61,814 bases of DNA from Burkholderiales bacterium (lineage in GTDB: Bacteria; Pseudomonadota; Gammaproteobacteria; Burkholderiales; Ga0077523), in assembly GCA_019747905.1 (NCBI GenBank), contig JAIEQG010000011.1:1-61814 (forward strand). Reading direction: 5' to 3'. Shown here piece after piece: positions 46,426 through 56,824 of the stretch. How positions within the stretch are numbered: position 1 is the stretch's first letter; every line of letters starts with the position of its first letter. Made by a program: the position numbers and the translations under genes. A model generated the notes under the pieces. The model worked only from the letters and a program-made list of their open reading frames with translations, had not been told where the DNA came from and did not search any database.

Positions 46426-47612
46426 AGTTCTCAATTCTGCTGCCGACGCGCAATCGCCTTGAATTGCTGCGCTTTGCCGTTCAGAGCGTTCTGGATCAGG
46501 ACCACAGTTCTTGGGAGATCATCATTTCAGACAACGCGTCTTCCGAGGATGTCGCGGGCTATGCACGCTCCTTGGAGGACGAACGCGTAGTCTATGTCCG
46601 TTCCGAGCAGTTGATTCCCGTAACCGACAATTGGAATCTCGCTCTGGAACATGCTAGCGGGGACTACGTTCTCATGCTCGGCGACGATGATTGCTTGATG
46701 CGTGGATGCCTCTCCAAGGTGAAGTGCCTCATCGATCGCTATGCCCAGCCAGACATCATCTACACGGAGGCGGTCCAGTATGCCTACCCCGGTGTTGTTC
46801 CAGGCCGAGCAGAACCCTTCGTGCAGTTCGGATACTGTGAGTTCCTCAGGGGCGCCGAAGCACCATTCTGGCTCAAACGAAACGAGGCGCTCAGGATGGT
46901 CGCGAAGTCGCTTCGTTTCGAGATCGGGTTTAGCTACAACATGCAGCACACCTTCGTCTCCCGATCGACCATCGAGCAGATGCGACGGAAGGGTCCTTTC
47001 TTTCAGTCCCCCTATCCCGACTACTATGCAACGAACGCGCTGTTCCTTGTCGCGCAGAGGATTCTCGTGTACCCGGACCCTATCGTGGCGATCGGCATCA
47101 GCCCCAAGTCGTTCGGCTTCTACTATTTCAACCTTCGCGAGGAAGAAGGTGTTCAGTTTCTTCGAAACATCGCCGCGCCAGAGCTCGCCAGACGGGTCGA
47201 AAACGTGATCCTCCCAGGGTCGAACATGAACACGTCGTGGTTGCTTTCGATGGAGGCCCTGGTGCTGAACTTCGGGTCCGAGATGCCGCTCCGGGCCGTC
47301 CACTGGCGCTATCGCTTCATGCAATTGCGCGCGCTCGCGACATCAACCCGTGCCCCAGACTTCTTTGCGCAGCTGCGTGGTCGGATGACAGTCGGGGAGC
47401 ATGCATTCTGGTTCCTCGTGCTCGCGATCAGAAGTATCGGTGTCAGACTGTTCGGTCGTCGATTGCCCTTCCTGCAGGAATCGGCGCTGAACTTGATTCA
47501 TACGTCGCATCCGAGATTCAACCCACGAGTGACGAGCGTGCCTTATCGCGACATCCTCGCACTGTCCCGCGAGGAGACACCGGAGTCGCTCGCGAGGATC
47601 AGTCGCGCCTGA
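46422..47612 (+). CDS. GT2 glycosyltransferase
   Basis: A 396-residue enzyme with an N-terminal GT-A domain: FSILLPTRNRLELL, ISDNASSEDV, and the donor loop YVLMLGDDDCLM with its DXD. The long C-terminal half (FNLREEEGV, RLFGRRLPFL) has no membrane helix and is of unknown role. Adds one sugar of the repeat; which one cannot be read. A 34-base gap follows. Confidence 0.88.
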   Translation: MKFSILLPTRNRLELLRFAVQSVLDQDHSSWEIIISDNASSEDVAGYARSLEDERVVYVRSEQLIPVTDNWNLALEHASGDYVLMLGDDDCLMRGCLSKVKCLIDRYAQPDIIYTEAVQYAYPGVVPGRAEPFVQFGYCEFLRGAEAPFWLKRNEALRMVAKSLRFEIGFSYNMQHTFVSRSTIEQMRRKGPFFQSPYPDYYATNALFLVAQRILVYPDPIVAIGISPKSFGFYYFNLREEEGVQFLRNIAAPELARRVENVILPGSNMNTSWLLSMEALVLNFGSEMPLRAVHWRYRFMQLRALATSTRAPDFFAQLRGRMTVGEHAFWFLVLAIRSIGVRLFGRRLPFLQESALNLIHTSHPRFNPRVTSVPYRDILALSREETPESLARISRA

Positions 47613-47646
47613 TGAACTGGACCGGTTCGAGGTATCGAGGCGAGCG

Positions 47647-48549
47647 GTGAACCCGTACGTGACCGTTGCCATTCCCGTCCGCAACGCCGAGGCGTACATC
47701 GACGAAACGCTTGCTTCAGCGCGGTGCCAGAGCTACGAGGATATCGAGATCCTGGTAGTAGACAACGCGTCCACAGACGATACGGTTCCCATTGTCGAGC
47801 GGGTGTTGGGGGACGACGACCGAATTCGATTCCTGCGCAACGAAACGAATATCGGCATGGCCGCGAACTTCAATCGGTGCCTAGAGCTTGCTACTGGCCG
47901 ATACGTGAAATTCCTGTGTTCCGACGACCTGATCGAACCAACGTGCGTCGAACGCATGGTGACGCTCCTTGAAAAATACCCGCGAGTTTCGCTGGTCGGT
48001 TGTGCGCGTAGGCAGTTTGCTGTCACCGCGAGGCGGACACGCACATCGTCCTACGCGAAGGCAGAGACGATAGTGTCCGGCCCGGAGGCCATGAATCGCT
48101 GCTTCTTCGAGGGCAATCTGATCGGCGAGCCCACGGCGGTGATGTTTCGCCGGGCACAGGCCGCGAGGGGCTTCTCCCCATACTACAGTCAGGCGCTAGA
48201 TCTCGAGATGTGGTTTCATCTGCTCGAGCAGGGTGACTTCGCTTTTCTCCAAGACGTGCTGTGTGCCATTCGACTTCACGACGACCAGCAGACAGTTCGA
48301 AATGCCCGCTCCGGCCGGATCGTCGAAGACAAGCGGCGATTGTTTCATGCGTGCCTCAGCCGCCCATGGTTGCGGCCAACTCTCCGGCGCAAGCTGCACT
48401 GGGATCTGCGCATGGCCTCCAGCGTGGCAAAGGCAGGGGACCTCCCGCAGGGGGGCGAACGGCCCCTCGAGGAAGTCTTCTTCCGCGAATTCTTCGAGTG
48501 CGCGGCCTTGCCCGCCATGCGTCTGGCGCTGAGGATCCTGGGATCGTGA
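47647..48549 (+). CDS. GT2 glycosyltransferase
   Basis: A 300-residue enzyme with a compact GT-A domain (VTVAIPVRNAEAYI, VVDNASTDDT, FLCSDDLIEP as the DXD-like site, then SPYYSQALDLEMWFHLL). The GTG start at 47647 follows a short gap. The GTGA at its end couples it to the next glycosyltransferase. Confidence 0.88.
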   Translation: MNPYVTVAIPVRNAEAYIDETLASARCQSYEDIEILVVDNASTDDTVPIVERVLGDDDRIRFLRNETNIGMAANFNRCLELATGRYVKFLCSDDLIEPTCVERMVTLLEKYPRVSLVGCARRQFAVTARRTRTSSYAKAETIVSGPEAMNRCFFEGNLIGEPTAVMFRRAQAARGFSPYYSQALDLEMWFHLLEQGDFAFLQDVLCAIRLHDDQQTVRNARSGRIVEDKRRLFHACLSRPWLRPTLRRKLHWDLRMASSVAKAGDLPQGGERPLEEVFFREFFECAALPAMRLALRILGS

Positions 48550-49376
48550 AAAGTCTCACGGTCTCGATCGTTTCGTATTTGCCTGATCGCGTGCGGTTGC
48601 GTGAGACGCTGCAGTCTCTCCATCGTGCAGTTGCCTTGGCGAAAGAGGTCGGCGCACTTGGCGAGGCATCTTGCTTCTTGGTCGACAACGGGCCCGATCG
48701 CGATTCCTACGGGACATTGATGGGGTTGATAGAGGAAGTTCGACGCTGCCCACAAGCCATTCCTGTGGAAGTCGTCACCGGCCAGGGAAACATCGGGTTC
48801 GGAAAGGGTCACAATATAGCGATCGAACGCAGCCGGGCCGATGTCCATCTCGTCCTCAATCCGGATGTGCTCATGGCCGAAGACTCACTGGTCGCTGGAC
48901 TGCGATTCCTACAGGATCATTCCGACGTGGGCCTGCTCACGCCGCTGGCGACTTACCCGGATGGTTCGGCGCAGTACCTCTGCAAACGCTATCCGAGTGT
49001 GCTTGATCTTGCGCTGCGCGGCTTCGCTCCGGTTGCTGTGCGAATGCTGTTCGATACTCGTCTGGCGGAATATGAGATGCGTAACGAAACGGCTTCACAC
49101 GTAGTGTTTGATGTCCCGATCGTGAGCGGGTGCTTCATGCTTTGTCGTCTAGAGGCGCTACGGACGGTCGGCGGGTTCTGCGAGCGGTTCTTTCTCTACT
49201 TCGAGGATTTCGACCTCTCGCTACGCTTGCGCCGAGTCACAAGAAGCGCATTCGTTCCGAAAATGAGGATCGTGCACCATGGTGGTGGAGCGTCGCGGAA
49301 AGGCTGGGCGCACATCCGGATGTTTGTCGGCTCAGCGATCACATTCTTCCAGTTGCACGGGTGGCGCTGGTGGTGA
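48546..49376 (+). CDS. GT2 glycosyltransferase, rhamnosyltransferase-like
   Basis: A 276-residue GT2 enzyme. It has TVSIVSYLPDRVRL, FLVDNGPDRD, NIGFGKGHNIAI, the donor loop LVLNPDVLM and the acceptor-site FFLYFEDFDLSLRLRR. This order matches the WbbL/RfbF-like rhamnosyl- and related transferases; the donor is uncertain. GTG start within the previous stop; its own stop overlaps the next gene (GTGA). Confidence 0.87.
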   Translation: MKSLTVSIVSYLPDRVRLRETLQSLHRAVALAKEVGALGEASCFLVDNGPDRDSYGTLMGLIEEVRRCPQAIPVEVVTGQGNIGFGKGHNIAIERSRADVHLVLNPDVLMAEDSLVAGLRFLQDHSDVGLLTPLATYPDGSAQYLCKRYPSVLDLALRGFAPVAVRMLFDTRLAEYEMRNETASHVVFDVPIVSGCFMLCRLEALRTVGGFCERFFLYFEDFDLSLRLRRVTRSAFVPKMRIVHHGGGASRKGWAHIRMFVGSAITFFQLHGWRWW

Positions 49377-50335
49377 GGACTGTGCTGGTGACCGGTGCCA
49401 CGGGTTTCGTTGGTCAGGCACTGTGCGATAGTCTTCGCATCAATGGGTACCGAGTGCGTCGGGTGGTGCGCAGCGCGGATGCCGTCAGGGAGGGGGATGC
49501 TGCAGATTGCGTCGTGGTGCGCGATCTTTCCACGGGTGTTCCAGATGTCGCGGTGTTGACTGGGATCGTCGGCGTTGTCCACCTTGCCGCCCGCGTTCAC
49601 ATCGCGCGCGACGATGCCGCGAATCCGCTCGCAGCTTTCCGTGCCGTCAACGTCGATGGTACTCGCGCCATCGCGCTGCAGGCTGCCGCAGCCGGCGTGC
49701 GTCGGTTTGTCTTCGTGTCGTCGGTCAAGGTGAACGGCGAGGTGACCCATGGCGTCGCCTTCACCGAGGGCGACGCAGCGAGACCGGACGACCCCTATGG
49801 CATCTCCAAGTACGAGGCCGAGGACGCACTCCGCGAAGTCGCCCGCGAGACTGGGCTCGGGATCGCGATCCTTCGACCGCCTCTTGTCTACGGCCCGGGT
49901 GTGAAGGCCAACTTCCTGCGCATGATGCGCTGGGTTGATCGCGGCGTTCCTTTGCCGCTGGCCTCGGTGCACAACGCGCGCAGCCTGGTCTACGTGGGCA
50001 ATCTCGTTGACGCCATCATTCTTTGCGTCAAACACCCTGCGGCGGCAGGCGAAACGTTCCTAGTGGACGATGGAGATCCGGTGTCGACTCCGCAGCTCCT
50101 GCGCGAGATCGGTGACGCCTTGGGGCGCCCGGTGCACCTGTTGCCAGTGCCGCTGGCCCTGCTGAAAGCGGGAGCAGCCTGCGTTGGTTGCGGGAGCGAC
50201 GCCGCTCGCCTTTTGGGCGACCTTGTCGTCGACAGCTCGCACCTGCGACGCACTCTTGGCTGGCAACCGCCGTTCACCCGACGCGAGGGACTTGCCAAAA
50301 CCGCTGATTGGTTCCGGGAATTGCCGGCCGCCTAA
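49373..50335 (+). CDS. NAD-dependent epimerase/reductase (WbpV/WreQ-like)
   Basis: A 320-residue SDR enzyme with VLVTGATGFVGQALC, VVHLAARVHIARDDA, catalytic VSSVKVNGE and YGISKYEAED. The segment AARVHI-(R/M) and the position before a WbpL-like transferase and a WbpM-like dehydratase match WbpV (P. aeruginosa O6) and WreQ (Rhizobium etli), which reduce UDP-4-keto-6-deoxy-GlcNAc to UDP-QuiNAc. Base composition becomes GC-rich again in this gene. Confidence 0.82.
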   Translation: MRTVLVTGATGFVGQALCDSLRINGYRVRRVVRSADAVREGDAADCVVVRDLSTGVPDVAVLTGIVGVVHLAARVHIARDDAANPLAAFRAVNVDGTRAIALQAAAAGVRRFVFVSSVKVNGEVTHGVAFTEGDAARPDDPYGISKYEAEDALREVARETGLGIAILRPPLVYGPGVKANFLRMMRWVDRGVPLPLASVHNARSLVYVGNLVDAIILCVKHPAAAGETFLVDDGDPVSTPQLLREIGDALGRPVHLLPVPLALLKAGAACVGCGSDAARLLGDLVVDSSHLRRTLGWQPPFTRREGLAKTADWFRELPAA

Positions 50336-50687
50336 AGTGCCGCGCCGCTGCTGCGAAACGCCGGCTTGCGGGAATCCATCGGTATTCTTTACACTTTGAA
50401 AGTTCAGATTTCAAACTGCATCACATCTGCTGATTCCCCGCACAGCCCGACAGACGCTCGAGCGCATGGCGCAGCAGTTTCACATCGTTGCCGGCCCCGG
50501 CAGAGCGGCAAGGGTAGGAGTGAAGGATGCAGGACGCATGTGCGTGCATTCCGCCCTGCGCTGTTCAAGACCTTCATCGTGGGAGAATTCCTCAAGCAAC
50601 GGTTCAACCAGGGTCAACGGTCGAATCTCCATTCCGGTGTGACCGTCCGATCGTGGAAAGACTTTTGACTGCTTCGAGCACTTCACG
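50336..50687 (+). promoter_or_regulatory. 352-base intergenic region with promoter and dyad candidates
   Basis: TTGCGG (50366-50371) and TACACT (50390-50395) are 18 bases apart and could form a promoter for the GT4-wbpM genes. The perfect dyad TTTGAAA-N7-TTTCAAA (50395-50415) sits at the predicted start and could bind a regulator. The remainder has no supported gene; an open frame over 50366-50668 has no ribosome site and no recognisable product. Confidence 0.4.
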
Positions 50688-51656
50688 GTGAGTGCTACGG
50701 CGATCGTCTTGGCGGGCGTCATCAGCTATGCGTTGAACGCGCTAGCCCTGAGGGGCTCCGTCGGTTCCGCGCCGCTGGACGTGCCGAACGAGCGTTCCCT
50801 GCATACGCGACCCGTGCCTCGCATAGGCGGTGTCGGTGTCGTTGCGGGCCTGAGTACCAGCCTGCTCGCAAGTGACGGGTTCGGGCTCGTCGTCGGTCTG
50901 GCGCTTGCGCTTGCGTTGGTCTCCCTTGTCGATGACTGGCGTCCCGTGCCTGCGCCTGTCCGGCTCACCGTGCATCTCACGGTGGCGGCGGTTTTCTGCC
51001 TGTCGGCGGGCGAAGCCGGGCCGGTTGTTCGGGTGGTATTGATTGTTGCTGTAGGTTGGATGACCAATCTCTACAACTTCATGGACGGCTCCGATGGCTT
51101 GGCGGGCGGTATGGCGGCGATCGGCTTCGGGGCCTACGCGACCGCTGCGTACGTCGCGGGCGACGCGGGGCTCGCCACGGTCTGTGCATGCATCGTCGCG
51201 TCATCGCTCGCTTTCCTGCGCTTCAACTTCCATCCGGCCCGGATCTTCATGGGGGATGTAGGGTCTATACCGCTAGGGTTTCTCGCTGCGGCGCTCGGGG
51301 TGTTGGGCGTGCAACGAGGGGCTTGGCCCTGGTGGTTCGCGGCCGTGGTGTTCGCCCCGTTTGTGGTGGACGCTTCGCTGACCCTGCTCCGCCGAGCCCT
51401 AAGGGGCGAACGCTTCTGGCAAGCCCATCGCAGTCACTACTACCAGCGCCTCGTCCTCATGGGCTGGGGCCATCGCCGCACCGCGCTGGCTGAGTACGCG
51501 TTGATGATGGTTACCGGTGCCGTTGCGTTGCTGGCCTTGACGCTTTCTCCCGTCGGACAGGTAGGGGCGATCGGTGCGCTCGGCATCGGCTACGCGATAC
51601 TCGTCGTCCTGGTGGACCGGCGGTGGGCAGCGGCATCGCCGTCGCAGAACGCATGA
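50688..51656 (+). CDS. Undecaprenyl-phosphate sugar-1-phosphate transferase (WbpL/WecA-like)
   Basis: A 322-residue polytopic membrane protein of GT4/MraY type. The conserved loops are present: SLVDDWR (Mg2+ site), NLYNFMDGSDGLAGG (catalytic Asp loop), FNFHPARIFMGDVGS and the HIH-like RSHYYQRLV. It starts O-antigen assembly by placing a HexNAc-1-phosphate (here perhaps QuiNAc or FucNAc) on undecaprenyl phosphate. GTG start at 50688; coupled to the next gene (ATGA). Confidence 0.92.
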   Translation: MSATAIVLAGVISYALNALALRGSVGSAPLDVPNERSLHTRPVPRIGGVGVVAGLSTSLLASDGFGLVVGLALALALVSLVDDWRPVPAPVRLTVHLTVAAVFCLSAGEAGPVVRVVLIVAVGWMTNLYNFMDGSDGLAGGMAAIGFGAYATAAYVAGDAGLATVCACIVASSLAFLRFNFHPARIFMGDVGSIPLGFLAAALGVLGVQRGAWPWWFAAVVFAPFVVDASLTLLRRALRGERFWQAHRSHYYQRLVLMGWGHRRTALAEYALMMVTGAVALLALTLSPVGQVGAIGALGIGYAILVVLVDRRWAAASPSQNA

Positions 51657-53497
51657 TGCGGCCGCTAACCCTCAATCCTCGTACGGTTGCTGCTTTCCTG
51701 CACGACGTGCTGGCGGCAGGTGTTGCGTGGTGCGTCGCCTTCTTGCTGCGTTTCAACTTCGACATCCCGGTCGAGTTTAAGGCCGCCCTCTGGAATACGG
51801 TCGGATGGGTCGTCCTTGCTCATGCGATCCTGTTCTGGCCCCTCGGTCTGTACCGCGGCATCTGGCGCTATGCGAGTCTGCACGACCTGCGCCGCATTCT
51901 CATGGCGGTTGCCCTGGCCGCGGTCTCCGTGCCGGCGCTGTTGGTGTTGCTGCGCGTCTCCGATCCAGTGCCGCGATCGGTCTTCGTCCTGAGCCCCATG
52001 CTGCTGCTGTTGATCATGGGCGGCAGCCGCCTCGCCTACCGTGCCTGGAAAGAGCGCTACGTCATCGGCTTGTCGAAGCTCGATGCGCGCCCGGTGCTGG
52101 TCCTCGGCGCTGGGAGTGCCACAGTCTCGCTGCTCAAGGAGCTGGCCCCTTCACGCGAGTGGCGGGTCGTGGGCCTGCTCGACGACAAGCCGACGCGCCT
52201 CGGTCGCGAAATGAACGGCGTGCCGATCCTTGGGGCGATCGAGTCGCTGCCGGCCCAGGCCGCCCGACTGGGTGTTGCACACGCCATTATCGTGATGCCG
52301 GATGCGTCGCATCAGGCACGGCGCCGCGCGGTGGATCTCTGCACCCAGGCTGGTGTCACGGCGCTGACAGTGCCCGCCTTCGACGACCTGGTGGCCGGCA
52401 AGGTCACCGTGTCGCAGATCCGTGGTGTGGAGCTCGACGACCTGCTCGGCCGCGATCCCGTGGAACTCGACGCGACCGGGCTCACGACCCTCCTCGGCGG
52501 CCACTGCGTGATGGTGACCGGCGCCGGCGGGTCGATCGGTTCGGAGCTTTGCCGGCAGATCATGCGCTTCAAACCGGCGCGGCTGGTGCTGTTCGACCTG
52601 TCGGAGTTCGCGCTGTACCGTATCGACCAGGAGATCGGGGCGTCGGGTGGCGGCACCGAGGTTGTTCCGTTGGTGGGCGACACCAAGGACGAATCGCGCG
52701 TTGCGGAAGTGATGTTGCGCTATCGTCCCGATGTTGTTTTTCACGCGGCTGCATACAAGCACGTCCCACTCATGGAGGTCGGCAACGGTTGGCAGGCGGT
52801 CCGCAACAATGTCCTGGGCACGCTCGTGGCGGCAGAGTCCGCGTCTCGCGCTGGCGTGTCCAAGTTCGTGCTGATTTCCACGGACAAGGCGGTGAACCCC
52901 GTCAACGTGATGGGCGCCACGAAGCGTCTCGCGGAGATGGTATGTCAGGCGCAGCAGGGCCGCAACGGCACGAAATTCGTGATGGTGCGCTTCGGTAACG
53001 TGCTGGGCAGCGCGGGGAGCGTCATCCCGAAGTTCCGCGAACAGATTGCTCGCGGCGGACCCGTCACGGTGACCCATCCCGAAATCACCCGCTACTTCAT
53101 GTCGATTCCCGAGGCGAGCCAGCTGGTCCTGCAGGCAGGGCTGATGGGCAAAGGTGGTGAGATCTTCGTGCTCGACATGGGCGAGCCAGTCAAGATTGCC
53201 GATCTGGCACGCGACCTTATCCGGCTCTCCGGCCTGACACCGCAGGACGTCCCCATCGAATTCACCGGACTGCGGCCGGGCGAGAAGCTGTATGAAGAAC
53301 TGCTCGCCGATGGCGAGCAGACTCTACCCACGCCGCACCCGAAGCTGCGCATCGCAAAGGCGATCGACATCGATGCGAGTTGGCTCGAGCGGCTACGGGC
53401 ATGGCTGCGGGATCGCGATGCTCTCGACGACGACGGCGTTCGAGCCGCGCTCGAGCAGTGGGTGTCCGACTATCGGCCGGCAAGCCATGGCCACTGA
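51653..53497 (+). CDS. UDP-GlcNAc 4,6-dehydratase, WbpM-like
   Basis: A 614-residue two-part protein. The N-terminal half has about four membrane segments (AAFLHDVLAAGVAWCVAFLL, WVVLAHAILFWPLGLY) and a Rossmann-like domain (LVLGAGSATVSLL). The C-terminal half is the SDR dehydratase: MVTGAGGSIGSELC, STDKAVNPVNVMGATKR with Met in place of the usual Tyr, as in WbpM, and FTGLRPGEKLYEEL. It makes UDP-4-keto-6-deoxy-GlcNAc, the substrate of the reductase three genes upstream. Confidence 0.93.
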   Translation: MMRPLTLNPRTVAAFLHDVLAAGVAWCVAFLLRFNFDIPVEFKAALWNTVGWVVLAHAILFWPLGLYRGIWRYASLHDLRRILMAVALAAVSVPALLVLLRVSDPVPRSVFVLSPMLLLLIMGGSRLAYRAWKERYVIGLSKLDARPVLVLGAGSATVSLLKELAPSREWRVVGLLDDKPTRLGREMNGVPILGAIESLPAQAARLGVAHAIIVMPDASHQARRRAVDLCTQAGVTALTVPAFDDLVAGKVTVSQIRGVELDDLLGRDPVELDATGLTTLLGGHCVMVTGAGGSIGSELCRQIMRFKPARLVLFDLSEFALYRIDQEIGASGGGTEVVPLVGDTKDESRVAEVMLRYRPDVVFHAAAYKHVPLMEVGNGWQAVRNNVLGTLVAAESASRAGVSKFVLISTDKAVNPVNVMGATKRLAEMVCQAQQGRNGTKFVMVRFGNVLGSAGSVIPKFREQIARGGPVTVTHPEITRYFMSIPEASQLVLQAGLMGKGGEIFVLDMGEPVKIADLARDLIRLSGLTPQDVPIEFTGLRPGEKLYEELLADGEQTLPTPHPKLRIAKAIDIDASWLERLRAWLRDRDALDDDGVRAALEQWVSDYRPASHGH

Positions 53498-54262
53498 ATC
53501 ATTGCGAGTAAGGATCCCTTTGTCCGCGGTGATCATCGCCAAGGATGAGGCGGCGACTATCGGAGAATGCATCGCGAGTGTGGCGTTCGCCGACGAAATC
53601 CTGGTCGTCGACTCGGGAAGCAGCGATGACACGGTCGAGATTGCCGCCGGCAAGGGCGCGAAAGTCATCCATCAACCATGGCTGGGATACGGGCCCCAGA
53701 AGCGATTTGCAGTGCGCCACGCAGCCCACGACTGGGTGCTTTGCATTGACGCAGACGAGCGAGTGACGCCCGAGTTGAAGACGGCGATTGAAGCAGCGCT
53801 GCGGATGCCAGAGTTCCACGCCTACGAGTTCCCGCGCCGCAACCGCTTCCTCGGGCGCTGGCTGCGGCACGGTGAGGGCTATCCTGATCTGTCGCTGCGC
53901 CTGTTCGATCGGCATTTCGGCCAATGGTCGGACGATGCCGTGCATGAGAAGGTGCTGTGCGAAGGCCCCGTAGGCCGACTCAACGGAGACCTGCTGCACG
54001 AGTCCGCCGAGGTGCTGTCGGGCTATCTCGAGAAACAGAACCGCTATACCCTAATCCAGGCCGAAACGCTGTGGCACGAAGGGGAGTCCGCCCAGCCCTG
54101 GAAGATCGTGGTGTCGCCGGCGGTGCGGTTCGCGAAGTTCTACATCGTGCGCCTGGGTTTCCTCGACGGCTGGGCCGGCCTGGTGCACATCGCCATCGGT
54201 TGTTTCAACTCGTTCATGAAAAACGCCAAGCTGTTGGAGCTGCAGCGCAGGAAGGCGCCGCG

Positions 54263-54266
<4 letters not shown>
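53487..54266 (+). CDS. GT2 glycosyltransferase, WaaE/KdtX-like
   Basis: A 259-residue enzyme of the LPS core beta-glucosyltransferase type. It has LSAVIIAKDEAATIGECI, LVVDSGSSDDTVEIA, WVLCIDADERV (DXD) and EFPRRNRFLGRWLRHG, followed by LSGYLEKQNRYT. Relatives add glucose to the inner-core heptose. Starts inside the wbpM end (11-base overlap) and ends in an ATGA with the epimerase. Confidence 0.88.
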
Positions 54267-55257
<991 letters not shown>

Positions 55258-55270
<13 letters not shown>

Positions 55271-56553
55271 CCCGCGTCGACCGGCCCAGACCGACTGGCG
55301 CCGGCACGCAACGGTGACAATGCGGCCGCGATGCCGGCCATGAGCACCCAGAAGAGATAACCCTGGTCGCGTACGAAGAAGTCGTCCGTCGTGTTCTTGA
55401 CGAGCAGGCCGATCACCAGCGCGACCCCGCCTGCCGAGAGCATCGCCGCGGCTTCGTCGCGCCGCAAGGCATCGCGCGGGAGCCACGCGCCTCGCGCCGC
55501 AGCGAAGATCAGCAGCGCGAACGCCAGGATGCCTGGGAGCCCCATCTGCACCCCCTTGTCGAGCAGCAGGTTGTGCGCGTGCCAATGCTGGCCGTTCGCC
55601 TGCACCACCGCGGGGTTGAGAAAGGAGAACACGCGGCGGCCGAAGCCGCTGCCGAACCACGGGTTCGCGCGGATGTTCTCCCACGCGACGGCCCAGATCT
55701 CCCAGCGGGGATCCTGACCGAGTGGGCCCGAGGCCGGGTTGATGTCGATGCGAAGCGCCATCTGGACGGCGAACAGTCCCGCGACCGCTGCCACGAAAAG
55801 CCCGATCCACGGCAGCAGCCTGCGCCAGCGTTCCCAGGCCGCATCCGCGCGTGCCAGCAGCACCGTGAGCACGACTACCTGCACGAGCAGGGCAGGAAAC
55901 ACCGCGCGGTTGCGCGTGATCATGGCGCCGACGAGGTTGAGTGCGACGACGACGCCGAGCACGATGACGGTGTGGCGGGCGGATCGATACCGCCAGAGCA
56001 TGCCGAACAGGAACGGCATCACCACGACGATGTAGGTGCTGTAGTCGCCGGCACCAGAATGCAGCGCGCCATGGCGTGCGGGGTCGAACGCCAACCCCCG
56101 CAACGTCTCCCGGACTTCCTGCCGGCACGCGAACAAGGCCATCACTACGCTGCCCGCCACCAGGACGATCAGCAGATCCTCGACGGCGCGCGGGCGCGTG
56201 AGCCACGTGGCCGCGAGCATCGTCGCGATAATGCCGTAAGCGATCTCCGCCTTGATCTCGCCCAGCGTGTACGCCGGGTCGATCGCATAGGCGAGCGAAG
56301 CGATCGCCACAGTTGCGTAGACGATCCATGGGATTGTGAACGGCAGCCTCAGCGCGAGGCGCCAGCGGGCCGCGGCAAACAGCGTGAGCAGAAGCGCGGA
56401 GAAGAAAAGCAGGTTGCGCAGCGCCACGGTCCCCGCCGTGGGCAGGACCAGCACATAGCCGGCAAGCAGCAGGAAGGCCGTTCGGCCGATGCTCTCCGGG
56501 ACCTTGCTACCGTCCGGCAGCAATGCCGGAATGCCTCCCATCGGGCCCTTCAT
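55258..56553 (-). CDS. O-antigen ligase family protein (Wzy_C domain)
   Basis: A 431-residue protein with ten or more membrane segments. The large periplasmic loop carries the Wzy_C motif H-x-H-N in QHWHAHNLLLDKGVQMGLPG and an upstream Arg cluster (ITRNRAVF). It should join the exported O-polysaccharide to lipid A-core. I take the ATG at 56553; one at 56583 is possible. It is the only minus-strand gene of the polysaccharide locus, and the 271 bases up to the GT9 gene contain no other gene. Confidence 0.88.
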
Positions 56554-56824
56554 CGGTTGTCGTTGTAGTGTCCCGAAACCCATCCCGCCGGCAGTGTACA
56601 GAAGCTGCAGCACCCTCCCCAACAACGCTAAACTTCCGTCCTGGGTGCGACGTGCACGCCTCCAAACCGCCCGTGGTTCCCAGCCGAAGGGCCAGTGCGC
56701 CCCGGTTGCGCCGGCCGCTGGCCCTCCGCGTTGCCGAACACCGAAGCCCGATGACCATCGCCCTGCCAGACTTTCTTGCCGCTCAACGGTTCGTCGCCGC
56801 GGCCTCGAACCGGGTTTGCGCCCC

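Noticed and set aside
50366..50668. A 100-codon frame before the WbpL-like gene
   Set aside because: It covers a promoter-like region, has no ribosome site and no family resemblance.
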